Part shown: piece after piece, positions 33,682-41,187 of the stretch | How positions within the stretch are numbered: position 1 is the first letter of the stretch | Layout of the letters: every line of letters starts with the position of its first letter | From: Bdellovibrionales bacterium GWA1_52_35 | GTDB lineage: Bacteria; Bdellovibrionota; UBA1018 | Direction: 5' to 3' | NCBI GenBank assembly: GCA_001769805.1 | Contig: MEPO01000002.1 | Coordinates: forward strand, 1 to 64,000 | Length of the DNA: 64,000 nt | Program-made: the position numbers and the translations under genes | Notes under the pieces: model-generated | What the model saw: only the letters and a program-made list of their open reading frames with translations | Databases searched by the model: none | Told to the model about the DNA's origin: nothing

Positions 33682-34505
33682 AGCGCCCCCTTCCGGACGA
33701 GAAGTGCGATACCGTGAGGTGTTTTGATGTAACTGGGCCAGGGATCCCCGTGTTCCCAGAGCGCCTGGATGGGACGTCCGAAGAAATCATCCTGCTCCAG
33801 CCAGACACTCCGGCTCAGATCAGGTTTGAATCCGGTTTTGGCTGCGAATTCCCGGATCGCGGGGGGCAGGCGTGGTGGATATCTCAGTTCCTCGCGAACA
33901 GCGTTATCCAATGGTATGAAATCGATGGGCAGGAAATCGATCAAACTTTTGACCTTCCGGATGCCGTTGGGTGATACGCTGAAGGGCTCAGGACGGTTCT
34001 TGATGAAATATTGTTTTTTGAGTGGATGGAAGTTGCCGTCGCCTGAAATCAGAATTCTCTCGACCGCAGGATCGATCAGCGAAAAACCGGCTTGCCGCAG
34101 CTGCGTGACTTCTATCTCGATCACGGGCGCTGCGTCCTGACTGACCTGAATCACTTTAAATCTGAAAAGACCGGATTCCGCGACAATCGGGTCGCGCAGC
34201 TCTGAGGCCGCAAGCGTCGGCGCTGGTCGCAACATTTCTTGAGTCTGATTCAGTCGCCATACGGCAAGGTCCCATGAATCTCCCTTTTGGTAGGGTCTTC
34301 CAAACAGGAGCGCAGAGCTTGAGGTGGATAGTGCCCCCGGGCGATTGGCCGCTGCCGCGCGGTCTCTCAGAACTTTTCCTTGCGCGATGCTCAACGCTTT
34401 TGAGTAGAGTTCCCGTTCATCCGGATCTGCCATTGCATCTGCTCCGGTCAAACCGCTCATGGCAGAGACAAGGAAAACGATCGATAACGCGCAAAATATT
34501 TTCAT
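33678..34505 (-). CDS. Exported protein co-translated with the transglutaminase-like lipoprotein
   Basis: A 275-aa protein with a signal peptide (MKIFCALSIVFLVSAMSG, cleavage near ADA or AMA at about 24-26). The start at 34505 follows a strong AGGGAGG ribosome site; the open frame before it is ignored. The mature part has a helical N-terminal segment rich in Ala/Arg and a beta-rich remainder with SGDGNFHPLKKQYFIKNRPE. No family is recognised. The 4-bp ATGA overlap with the transglutaminase-like gene suggests the two act together, for instance as substrate, chaperone or inhibitor. Confidence 0.6.
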   Translation of the reverse strand: MKIFCALSIVFLVSAMSGLTGADAMADPDERELYSKALSIAQGKVLRDRAAAANRPGALSTSSSALLFGRPYQKGDSWDLAVWRLNQTQEMLRPAPTLAASELRDPIVAESGLFRFKVIQVSQDAAPVIEIEVTQLRQAGFSLIDPAVERILISGDGNFHPLKKQYFIKNRPEPFSVSPNGIRKVKSLIDFLPIDFIPLDNAVREELRYPPRLPPAIREFAAKTGFKPDLSRSVWLEQDDFFGRPIQALWEHGDPWPSYIKTPHGIALLVRKGAL

Positions 34506-34604
34506 GACAGGCCTCCCTGAAGCGCAGAGGAAGCGAGCAAGCTCCATGCCTGTCTGCCGAGAAGAATCTTGACGAACGGGCGACCACTCATTACTTCTGA
34601 AAAG

Positions 34605-35105
34605 ATGGATCAATCTGGAACTGTCCGGTTTGCAGGGTTTTGGGTTCGCTGGCTGGCGGAGCTGGTGGACAGCATCATACTGACCGTCGTCGCGACTTTG
34701 CTGGAGTTAATGTTTCTCGGCGCCTGGTACTGGATTCGAATTCTAGCGATGGGCGAAAGTGCAGGTTCATTTTCCGAGAGCTACAATGCATTTATGTTTC
34801 AGGTCTTCAACGCGCTCCTTTATCTCGTGCTCGCGGTACCCTATTATATTTACGCCCATTATCGTTACGGAACGACTTTAGGAAAAGTCTGGCTTAATAT
34901 TTACGTCGTGAATCACTCTGACCACCGTGCAATCACCCTGCGGCAATCCGTGATCCGCTGCCTGTCCTATGCGGTTTCCTATCTGCCGCTGATGACGGGC
35001 TATCTCATGGCGGCATTTCATCCAGAGAAAAGGGCGCTCCATGATCTGATCGCCGGAACGGTTTCGGTCCGGCGGGCGAAAGTGATCCAGCCGGAGGTTG
35101 TATGA
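34605..35105 (+). CDS. RDD family membrane protein
   Basis: A 166-aa membrane protein of the RDD family. The N-terminus carries RFAGFWVRWLAELVDSIIL (Arg ... Asp positions of the family), followed by a loop, two further hydrophobic helices and the RYGTTLGKVWLNIYVV block, and near the end HDLIAGTVSV, the conserved Asp site. RDD proteins have been linked to ion exchange, but function here is unknown. ATG 34605 is chosen because it starts the domain. Its stop overlaps the start of the FliG-C-like gene as ATGA. Confidence 0.85.
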   Translation: MDQSGTVRFAGFWVRWLAELVDSIILTVVATLLELMFLGAWYWIRILAMGESAGSFSESYNAFMFQVFNALLYLVLAVPYYIYAHYRYGTTLGKVWLNIYVVNHSDHRAITLRQSVIRCLSYAVSYLPLMTGYLMAAFHPEKRALHDLIAGTVSVRRAKVIQPEVV

Positions 35106-35536
35106 GTGTTTATGCACGATTCAAACGCAATCCGGATGGTTTCAGGAACCTGGTGGAACTGCTGGAAACCACACCGCAGGTCCGCAGACAGAAGATGATT
35201 GATGTCGGAATGCAGGAAGATCCGGATTACACGATGAAAGCCCTGGAGTTCACGCTGAATTTCACGGACATCATCAATTTGCCAGAGATGGAATTGGCCG
35301 AGCTGATCGCGGCCGCCCCGCCCCGGACTACTGGTTACGCTTTCCTGCAGGCGCCAGAAGCAATGAAGCTGCGTGTTTTACAGGTTGCCCCACCGCGGCT
35401 CAGGGCCGACCTTAAAGACTATCTTTCGGTAACTGTCGGGCCACGCGAAATCGGTGGCGCACAGCTGAAGATGGTGGAAATCACCCGTCAGTTGGAACGA
35501 AAAGGTCTCGTTAAAACGAAGAAAATTCCTGCTTAG
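35102..35536 (+). CDS. Stand-alone FliG C-terminal domain-like protein
   Basis: A 144-aa protein without signal peptide. From about residue 45 it aligns by eye with the C-terminal domain of the flagellar switch protein FliG: FTDIINLPEMELAELI matches the FENLVDVDDRSIQRLL block, then a helical stretch ending in RADLKDYLSVTVGPRE matches the region of the torque-generating residues, and GGAQLKMVEITRQLERKG matches the last helix. The FliG N and middle domains are missing. No other flagellar gene is near. It is co-translated with the RDD gene. It could be a switch paralogue or a reused fold. Confidence 0.6.
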   Translation: MSVYARFKRNPDGFRNLVELLETTPQVRRQKMIDVGMQEDPDYTMKALEFTLNFTDIINLPEMELAELIAAAPPRTTGYAFLQAPEAMKLRVLQVAPPRLRADLKDYLSVTVGPREIGGAQLKMVEITRQLERKGLVKTKKIPA

Positions 35537-35537
35537 A

Positions 35538-35762
35538 TCAGAGGAGAGGCTTTTCGCTCAAAGTGGCCATATCCCAGATTTCACGTGAGAAAGCGCGGAC
35601 TTTGCGGAGTTCCTCCCAGTTTTGGGGCTGGTAGCCGTCTGGTCCTTCAAAGGTCTCTGCTTCCCATTTCAGGAGGTCGTTCTGAAGAGCGGTGAGAGTG
35701 GCGCTGTAGCCTTTGTCTTTCAAAAGCTGGATGTACGGTTCACGGTCGAATGGGATCTGCAT
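35538..35762 (-). CDS. Small hypothetical protein
   Basis: A 74-aa acidic, helical soluble protein (QIPFDREPYIQLLKDKGYS at the N-terminus, WEELRKVRAFSREIWDM near the end). No family recognised. Its stop is 2 bp from that of the FliG-C-like gene on the other strand. It is called because it fills the gap between that gene and the tRNA and has normal composition. Confidence 0.5.
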   Translation of the reverse strand: MQIPFDREPYIQLLKDKGYSATLTALQNDLLKWEAETFEGPDGYQPQNWEELRKVRAFSREIWDMATLSEKPLL

Positions 35763-35854
35763 GACTTATTCATACCCTCGAAAACGGGGACGCTCAAGAC
35801 GGAATTTGACATAATCCCTATAGTTTCGGTAAGGTCCACAAACTGATCAATCGT

Positions 35855-35932
35855 CGGGGTGTAGCGCAGCCTGGCTAGCGCATCTGCTTTGGGAGCAGAG
35901 GGTCGCAGGTTCGAATCCTGTCACCCCGACCA
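35855..35932 (+). tRNA. tRNA-Pro (anticodon TGG)
   Basis: A complete 78-nt cloverleaf with encoded CCA. The acceptor stem CGGGGTG pairs with CACCCCG, the anticodon stem TCTGC/GCAGA closes the loop TTTGGGA (anticodon TGG), and the T-arm reads GGTTCGAATCC. The D-loop has one base more than E. coli tRNA-Pro. Confidence 0.97.
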
Positions 35933-35998
35933 TACAAAACATAAAAATAAAAATCGTTCATAGAACCCTCCTTTTTTTTGCAGCAGAGCATTAAATAA

Positions 35999-36026
35999 TT
36001 GAAAATGACGCAACGCATGATATAAG
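35999..36026 (+). promoter_or_regulatory. Candidate sigma-70 promoter of the FG-GAP gene
   Basis: TTGAAA (35999-36004), a 16-bp spacer and TATAAG (36021-36026), about 22 bases before the ATG at 36049, with CGGAG as ribosome site. Good but not consensus. Confidence 0.55.
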
Positions 36027-36048
36027 CGCTTTCATCCGGAGATTTTTT

Positions 36049-37233
36049 ATGAAGTTCTTTCGTTACGTAACAATGTCATTATTGACTGTCGCCTTTTCAG
36101 CTTCAGCAGATTCATTTCCGATCCGGCCCATGGACAGAAATTTGGCTGCGCAGAGCGTGAAAGTATTATGGGGGCGACCCGCCTCAGCAATTGAAGCTGC
36201 GGATCTTGATGGTGATGGATTTACCGATATTGCGGCCATGAGTGTTTCAAGCAACGAACCCACGGCTGATATAGATCTTTTCATTGCGTGGGGGAGCGCA
36301 AAGACCCCCTGGACAAAGGTGACCCAATTTCCGATGGGACACTTCCTTCGTGTGTACAGTGCGACTCGAGATACCTCATCCCGGGTGATCGCCATAGGAG
36401 ATTGGGATGGCAATGGATTGCCAGACGTCCTGACTTCCAGGGGTGTGCTGATGAACCAAGGAAAACGAAAATTCACCATGGTTGCCATGGCGACTCCCAC
36501 CTCAGACATTCTACTGCCTGTTGCACTGGCAAAATTCGCGGGGCCCCGACCCAGTTTAGTTCGAGGCAGAGTCGATGGAAGAATTGAAATATGTGAAACT
36601 CCCACAAAATGCCAAGTGCTGACCGCAACGGGGATTGAAACTTACTATGTGAAGGACATGGTTGTTGCGGACTTTGACCGTGATGGCAAACCCGACATTC
36701 TTGCGGGACTTCGTCATGACGATCACATGAACTCCTATCTCTGGCTCAGTTCCAACCGATGGATTAAACCCTCAGTCATCGCAAACATGGGCCCCGTGGA
36801 TTATCAGGTGGGCGACGTCAACAAAGATGGCCTTTTGGATATTGTTGCGCAAAGAACAGAATCTATCAGTGATTTTCCGAGCTATACCGACTTATGGTTG
36901 GGCGACGGTCGAGGCAATTTTGCCGTTGGTCAAACAATCTACAACCACGACAATCATAATGATGCAGCTTATCTTGCGGATTATAACAAGGACGGATGCC
37001 TGGATTACTTGCAAATCGGCGTGGACATTCCGTCTGTTGGACTCAGACTCGGCAATTGTCGGTACCTGGGAGATCATGATCCGACTCGTCCTTCCGATGC
37101 GGGATGGCAACAGGTGCCGGCGACGGGCGGTATCGGCGTGCAGTGTCTGGATTTGAATCGTAATGGAAGCTGTGACCTGATCGTAAGAAGTGTGGGCGGT
37201 TACGAAGTGGGGTTAACGGTTATCCTGCGATAG
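36049..37233 (+). CDS. Secreted FG-GAP/VCBS repeat protein
   Basis: A 394-aa exported protein. A signal peptide (cleavage near ASA, residue 20) is followed by repeated calcium-binding loops of the FG-GAP type: AADLDGDGFTDIAAM, IGDWDGNGLPDVLTS, VADFDRDGKPDILAG, VGDVNKDGLLDIVAQ, LADYNKDGCLDYLQI and LDLNRNGSCDLIV. These loops usually build a beta-propeller, so six or seven blades are likely. Such propellers bind proteins or glycans at the surface. Two Cys pairs may stabilise it. It has its own promoter after tRNA-Pro and is followed 22 bp later by the JAMM-like gene. Confidence 0.85.
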   Translation: MKFFRYVTMSLLTVAFSASADSFPIRPMDRNLAAQSVKVLWGRPASAIEAADLDGDGFTDIAAMSVSSNEPTADIDLFIAWGSAKTPWTKVTQFPMGHFLRVYSATRDTSSRVIAIGDWDGNGLPDVLTSRGVLMNQGKRKFTMVAMATPTSDILLPVALAKFAGPRPSLVRGRVDGRIEICETPTKCQVLTATGIETYYVKDMVVADFDRDGKPDILAGLRHDDHMNSYLWLSSNRWIKPSVIANMGPVDYQVGDVNKDGLLDIVAQRTESISDFPSYTDLWLGDGRGNFAVGQTIYNHDNHNDAAYLADYNKDGCLDYLQIGVDIPSVGLRLGNCRYLGDHDPTRPSDAGWQQVPATGGIGVQCLDLNRNGSCDLIVRSVGGYEVGLTVILR

Positions 37234-37255
37234 ACTCGGACGCCGAGGCGGATTG

Positions 37256-38083
37256 GTGTTTCGGATGGCAAAAGGCTCGTTATTGATATTTGCAGCGTTC
37301 GGCGCTTTCGGATTCCAGACGGTGCCGGTCCACGCATCTTCTGAGTGCCAGTTCGGCACAAGTCCCTTTGTGATCTCATCGGATCAAACGCAAACGCACT
37401 TGCGGTGGGATATTAACGTTCAGGAAGTATTCTGGGCCGATGATTCCCCCGTTTCCGGAGCATTGGCAGACTATCGGAACTGGGCGCTAAGCGTGGCCCG
37501 AACTACCAGCCAAAGCGAGCTCATTGATATTCAGAGAAAATCGTTTGTGGGCTATCCAAATATGCAGCGGCGTTTTGACCTGGTCATTTCCGGACAGGCA
37601 GGAGCAATTGAGCGCGCCACGTGCCTGGAAAATTTGCTGATAGCTGAACACACGGCGCGTTTTCCACTGAAACAGTATCCTTCTGAGTTTATGGCATTCG
37701 TTCTTCGAGATGCTACTTATGGCTCGCGGTTACGCATCTATTTTTCCTCGGGCGACGGCAAAAGTACGAATTATGGCCCTCCCGTTTCGATCGAAATTTT
37801 GTCGGCGGTGGAGCGGGATATTGAACAGGGATGGATCGTCTTGTTTCACTTGCATAACCATCCGTTTATGCTGAATGCGCTGCCGGATTTTCTAGGAGGA
37901 ACAGTTGTGCCGAGCGACGGAGACCTGCAGGCCTATGAGCTTTGGTCTCAGATATACTTTCTGCGTGAGGCCAGAATCACGAACGGATTCAGCACCATTC
38001 GCATTGCAGATACAGACTTAAAAATGCTGGAATCGACAGTACCGGGGGTTTCTTCGGTAGCTGGACAAGGCTCTCGGTTTTAG
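37256..38083 (+). CDS. Exported JAMM/MPN-like metallopeptidase candidate
   Basis: A 275-aa protein with an N-terminal signal peptide (cleavage near VHA, about residue 29). The C-terminal part contains FHLHNHP followed by VPSDGDLQAY, which matches the JAMM zinc motif H-x-H-P...S-x2-D (His200, His202, Ser220, Asp223). The spacing between the second His and Ser is 17, longer than the usual ~7-10, so an insertion is present. A candidate upstream Glu is in PSEFMAFVL. JAMM proteins cleave isopeptide bonds or C-terminal extensions; an exported one is unusual. The GTG at 37256 is taken as start because GAGG lies 7 bases before it; ATG 37265 is the alternative. Confidence 0.55.
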   Translation: MFRMAKGSLLIFAAFGAFGFQTVPVHASSECQFGTSPFVISSDQTQTHLRWDINVQEVFWADDSPVSGALADYRNWALSVARTTSQSELIDIQRKSFVGYPNMQRRFDLVISGQAGAIERATCLENLLIAEHTARFPLKQYPSEFMAFVLRDATYGSRLRIYFSSGDGKSTNYGPPVSIEILSAVERDIEQGWIVLFHLHNHPFMLNALPDFLGGTVVPSDGDLQAYELWSQIYFLREARITNGFSTIRIADTDLKMLESTVPGVSSVAGQGSRF

Positions 38084-38874
38084 AGTTCTAGATGAGTGGT
38101 GATTTTTTTCATCATATTGGCCCAGGTTTCAGGTCCTAAAACGCCGGGGTCGGTGATCAGGTGGTGATATTGAATTTTTTCGACATCCCTTTTATCCAGG
38201 GATTCGAATTTCCAAAAATTCAAGCCAGCAAGTTTCGCTTCTGCTTTTAGACCAGCGAAATCGACCAGTTCGTCTTCCGGGTCGCCCAGGACTAGTGTAG
38301 GAATATTCATTCCGCGGTAATTCGCCTGCTTGAAATCCGAAACGAGCTCGAAAAGGGCATTATAGGCAGCCATTGCGGTTCCCTTGTTGGCCCGGTGAGC
38401 GGCATCGTTCAGGCTCGGTACCCGGAAACCCTTGCCGAAAATATTCAGGACTTTCAGTAAATGGGAAGTGAACTTGACTTTGATAGCCGGAGCCAGCAAA
38501 ACCTGGCGATCATACCTGACCGGCGAACCGAATCTGCTCATCAGAGCTGAATTGACCAAGGCTCCGAGAGAGTAGCCGATAAAGTTCAGAGGCACGCCGA
38601 GCTCATCCGCGCGCTGGCGGGCCAGTTGGTAAGCCGAAGACAAGTCATGCAGCCACTGCTCTGGGGTGACCGTTTTCATGGCTTCAAAATCCCCTCGGTG
38701 ACCTGTCAAACCCACTCTGAAGACTTCCGCTCCGTTTTGGTTCAACTCTCGGGCAAGCGGATCCATGATCTCGGGTTTATTGTTCAACCCGTGAATGACG
38801 ACGACCACCGCTTGGGCAGTCTGCCCGTGTGTAGGCGGAGAAACTTCAAGTGCTTTGGATAGAATGCTCGTCAA
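38080..38874 (-). CDS. Alpha/beta hydrolase
   Basis: A 264-aa hydrolase with the oxyanion strand VVVVIHGLNNKP, the nucleophile elbow FIGYSLGALVNS, an acid in VLGDPEDELV and a late His in YHHLITDPG, so a Ser-Asp-His triad is likely. The substrate is unknown; a lipid or ester is plausible. The start appears to be TTG 38872-38874, directly after the stop of the MCP gene, and no in-frame ATG occurs near the N-terminus. It therefore lies in an operon with the MCP and Cache genes. It overlaps the JAMM-like gene stop by TTAG. Confidence 0.75.
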   Translation of the reverse strand: MTSILSKALEVSPPTHGQTAQAVVVVIHGLNNKPEIMDPLARELNQNGAEVFRVGLTGHRGDFEAMKTVTPEQWLHDLSSAYQLARQRADELGVPLNFIGYSLGALVNSALMSRFGSPVRYDRQVLLAPAIKVKFTSHLLKVLNIFGKGFRVPSLNDAAHRANKGTAMAAYNALFELVSDFKQANYRGMNIPTLVLGDPEDELVDFAGLKAEAKLAGLNFWKFESLDKRDVEKIQYHHLITDPGVLGPETWANMMKKITTHLEL

Positions 38875-40515
38875 TCAGAATGTCTGACTTTCTGGTTCCG
38901 TCAGGGCAAGGCTTGAAGCGGAATCCTGGAGCCCGGCAGCGGCTTTGCCCCAGACGATTTCGCGTAGACTTCCAACGGCTTTTTCCACATTCTGGGCTTG
39001 AGCGGCCAGTTGTTCCGCCGCTGTCGAAATTTTATGCGTGGTCGCCACGTTCTGTTGCGTTGCCGTATCAAGCAAGCCGATCGCTTTTGTGATTTCCCCA
39101 ACCCCTTTGGCCTGTTCATCGGCTGCCAATGCGATTTCTCTGGTCAGGGCATTCGAAATATCCGCCTGCTTGGCGATATCACCGAGAACCTGCTGATTAT
39201 CCTGGGCGATCAACGTCCCTTGCTCGAGCTTCCGCTTTCCGAGGAGCATCATCTCCTCGATCGAGCTCTTCGTTTCAGAGACAATGGAATCGACGTGCGT
39301 AACGCTGTCACTCAGCATGTGGCCGATCTCAAGAGCCGCCTTGCCGCTCATCTGCGCGAGATTTCCGACTTCCTCGGCGACCACCGCGAACCCTTTGCCG
39401 TGTTCACCGGCCCGCGCGGCTTCAACCGAAGCGTTGAACGACAATAGCTTCGTCTGGAATACGATGTCGTTGATGACCTTGGTCTTGTTCCCGATTTCAG
39501 CGATCACCTTGTTGATCTCGCTGATTCGCAGGTTGCTGGCCTCGACCTGTGAAAGAACTTTCGCATTGCTGGAGTTGATCTCCGCCATCGCATTGAGCAT
39601 CTGTCCCGAGGAGTTCTGTCCGCGTTCCGCCGCCGCTGCGCTCGCGCCAGCGGCTACCTCGGTTTGCTTGGCACTTTCAGCACTCTTCGTGATCATCGCG
39701 TTCATTTCTTCTACCGATGCGGCGGTCTCCTGAAGAGCTGAAGCCTGATCGGAACTTGCGGAGGAAAGCTGCTGGACTGCCGCGGACACTTCAGTGGATG
39801 CTGCCGCGACTTTCTGGCTTTCGTCGCTCAATACGCGGATGCTTTCCTCGAGCGGGCCCGCAATCGAATTGCCGAAGCCCCGGAGCATGAGAGAGAACAT
39901 CAGGATTCCCATGATGATGAAACCACCGACTCCCATTTTCCCAATCATGCTGAGCCGCTCGGCTTCCGCTCTCGCTTTGTCAAAACCCATCCGCGAAATG
40001 GCTTGGACTGTCGTTATTTCGGATCGGATCTCGGTGTAAAGCGGGTTGTACTTTGAGTCGAAAACCTCAAGGGCGGCATTGGAGCCGTCATTCTCCAGAA
40101 CATCCGCGATCTCATCTTTAATCGGGTAAAGTTCCTCTTTCTGTCTTTTAGCAAGGCTTATGATCGCATTTTTCACCCGGTCCTGAAGGGGGAGTGCCAG
40201 AAGTTCCTTCAGCGCCTCGTCGGCTTTCTCAATGGCCAGATTCTCTTCGGCAAGATATTCATTCTTGGCCCGCGAAATGTAGCGGGAAAGGTTCAGGGTC
40301 ACGATATTGAAGTTCGTTTCCACCTGAGCCATTCGAATCACGACATCCGCGGCAATGGCTGCCTTTTTTTCGAGGTCCGTCACGACTTGGGTGACCCCCG
40401 TGTAAATCAGCAGGACCCCAAGACCTCCAAAGACCGTAAAGAGGGTCATGTAGGTGACCTTTTTACGGATGGCAAGGTCCTGAATTTTAGAAAAGAGAGA
40501 ATGAATATATTTCAT
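38875..40515 (-). CDS. Methyl-accepting chemotaxis protein
   Basis: A 546-aa chemoreceptor. An N-terminal transmembrane helix (about 17-40), a periplasmic four-helix-bundle-like domain (about 40-190), a second helix (about 200-220), then a long coiled-coil signalling domain. The signalling hairpin tip VFQTKLLSFNASVEAARAG and the following GKGFAVVAEEVGNLA are intact, so it should bind CheW/CheA. Methylation-type QxxAL-EEM segments flank it. It has no periplasmic Cache domain itself; a separate Cache protein is encoded 6 bp upstream on the same strand and may be its ligand-binding partner. Confidence 0.92.
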   Translation of the reverse strand: MKYIHSLFSKIQDLAIRKKVTYMTLFTVFGGLGVLLIYTGVTQVVTDLEKKAAIAADVVIRMAQVETNFNIVTLNLSRYISRAKNEYLAEENLAIEKADEALKELLALPLQDRVKNAIISLAKRQKEELYPIKDEIADVLENDGSNAALEVFDSKYNPLYTEIRSEITTVQAISRMGFDKARAEAERLSMIGKMGVGGFIIMGILMFSLMLRGFGNSIAGPLEESIRVLSDESQKVAAASTEVSAAVQQLSSASSDQASALQETAASVEEMNAMITKSAESAKQTEVAAGASAAAAERGQNSSGQMLNAMAEINSSNAKVLSQVEASNLRISEINKVIAEIGNKTKVINDIVFQTKLLSFNASVEAARAGEHGKGFAVVAEEVGNLAQMSGKAALEIGHMLSDSVTHVDSIVSETKSSIEEMMLLGKRKLEQGTLIAQDNQQVLGDIAKQADISNALTREIALAADEQAKGVGEITKAIGLLDTATQQNVATTHKISTAAEQLAAQAQNVEKAVGSLREIVWGKAAAGLQDSASSLALTEPESQTF

Positions 40516-40521
40516 TGAGAC

Positions 40522-41043
40522 CTACTTCTGTTTGTATCCGACGTAGTAGATGCCGATGACCTCGCCCTTTGCATTCTTGATAGGTTCATATCCGGTTTCA
40601 TAGGGCTTACCGAGAATGTCCACTTTTCCGTAATATGCCTGACCTTTGTTGATCGAGTCATATGCCGGGTTATGGGCCAGTTCCGTGCCGACGGCACGGC
40701 TGCCATCATCCTTGAGGACGTTGGTAGTGACGCGTACGTATTCTGCTCCGGATTTAACAAAGACCGTGGCGGTGCCGCCGACTTCCTTTTTTACTTCATC
40801 GACTGCTTCATAGAAATTATTCTGTTTTTGCTGACCGAAATAGATGACCGGCGCGTTCTTGCCGTCCACCGTGTCGGTTCCTTCCAGACGGGGCTTTCCG
40901 TACTTGTTGAGTTTGTCCTTCAGCAGGGCCATCGACGTTTTCACTTTCGCTTTAAAATCCGTTTCGGCTCCGACTGCCTGGGGTGCCTGCGCAAAAGCAA
41001 GGGTCAATAAAACCAATACTGCTCCGATTTTTGAAGTCTTCAT
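40522..41043 (-). CDS. Periplasmic single Cache domain protein
   Basis: A 173-aa exported protein: signal peptide (MKTSKIGAVLVLLTLAFAQA, cleavage near VGA) then a Cache-type sensor domain recognisable from FYEAVDEVKKEVGGTATVFV, VRVTTNVLKDDGSRAVGTEL, the GQAYYGKVDILGKPYETGYEPI block and KNAKGEVIGIYYVGY. This resembles sCache_2/Cache_3-Cache_2 sensor domains of chemoreceptors. The start at 41043 begins the signal peptide; the frame stays open to 41772 but that part is antisense to the DUF255 gene. It is followed 6 bp later by the MCP gene. Confidence 0.8.
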   Translation of the reverse strand: MKTSKIGAVLVLLTLAFAQAPQAVGAETDFKAKVKTSMALLKDKLNKYGKPRLEGTDTVDGKNAPVIYFGQQKQNNFYEAVDEVKKEVGGTATVFVKSGAEYVRVTTNVLKDDGSRAVGTELAHNPAYDSINKGQAYYGKVDILGKPYETGYEPIKNAKGEVIGIYYVGYKQK

Positions 41044-41187
41044 GGATGCGTCTCTCTTTCTTAAATGGGGAGTAAATATATATTTAATGTTATGAGATAT
41101 CGACGCAAAGTTAAAGAAGTAATATTGGGTTTGTTGGAATACAAAGTGAAGCGCCGGGCCGTGAAAGTTTTTGCAGGAGAGTTCATT

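Noticed and set aside
35855-38100. Genomic island inserted at tRNA-Pro
   Set aside because: No integrase gene and no repeat of the tRNA 3' end was found downstream up to the hydrolase gene.
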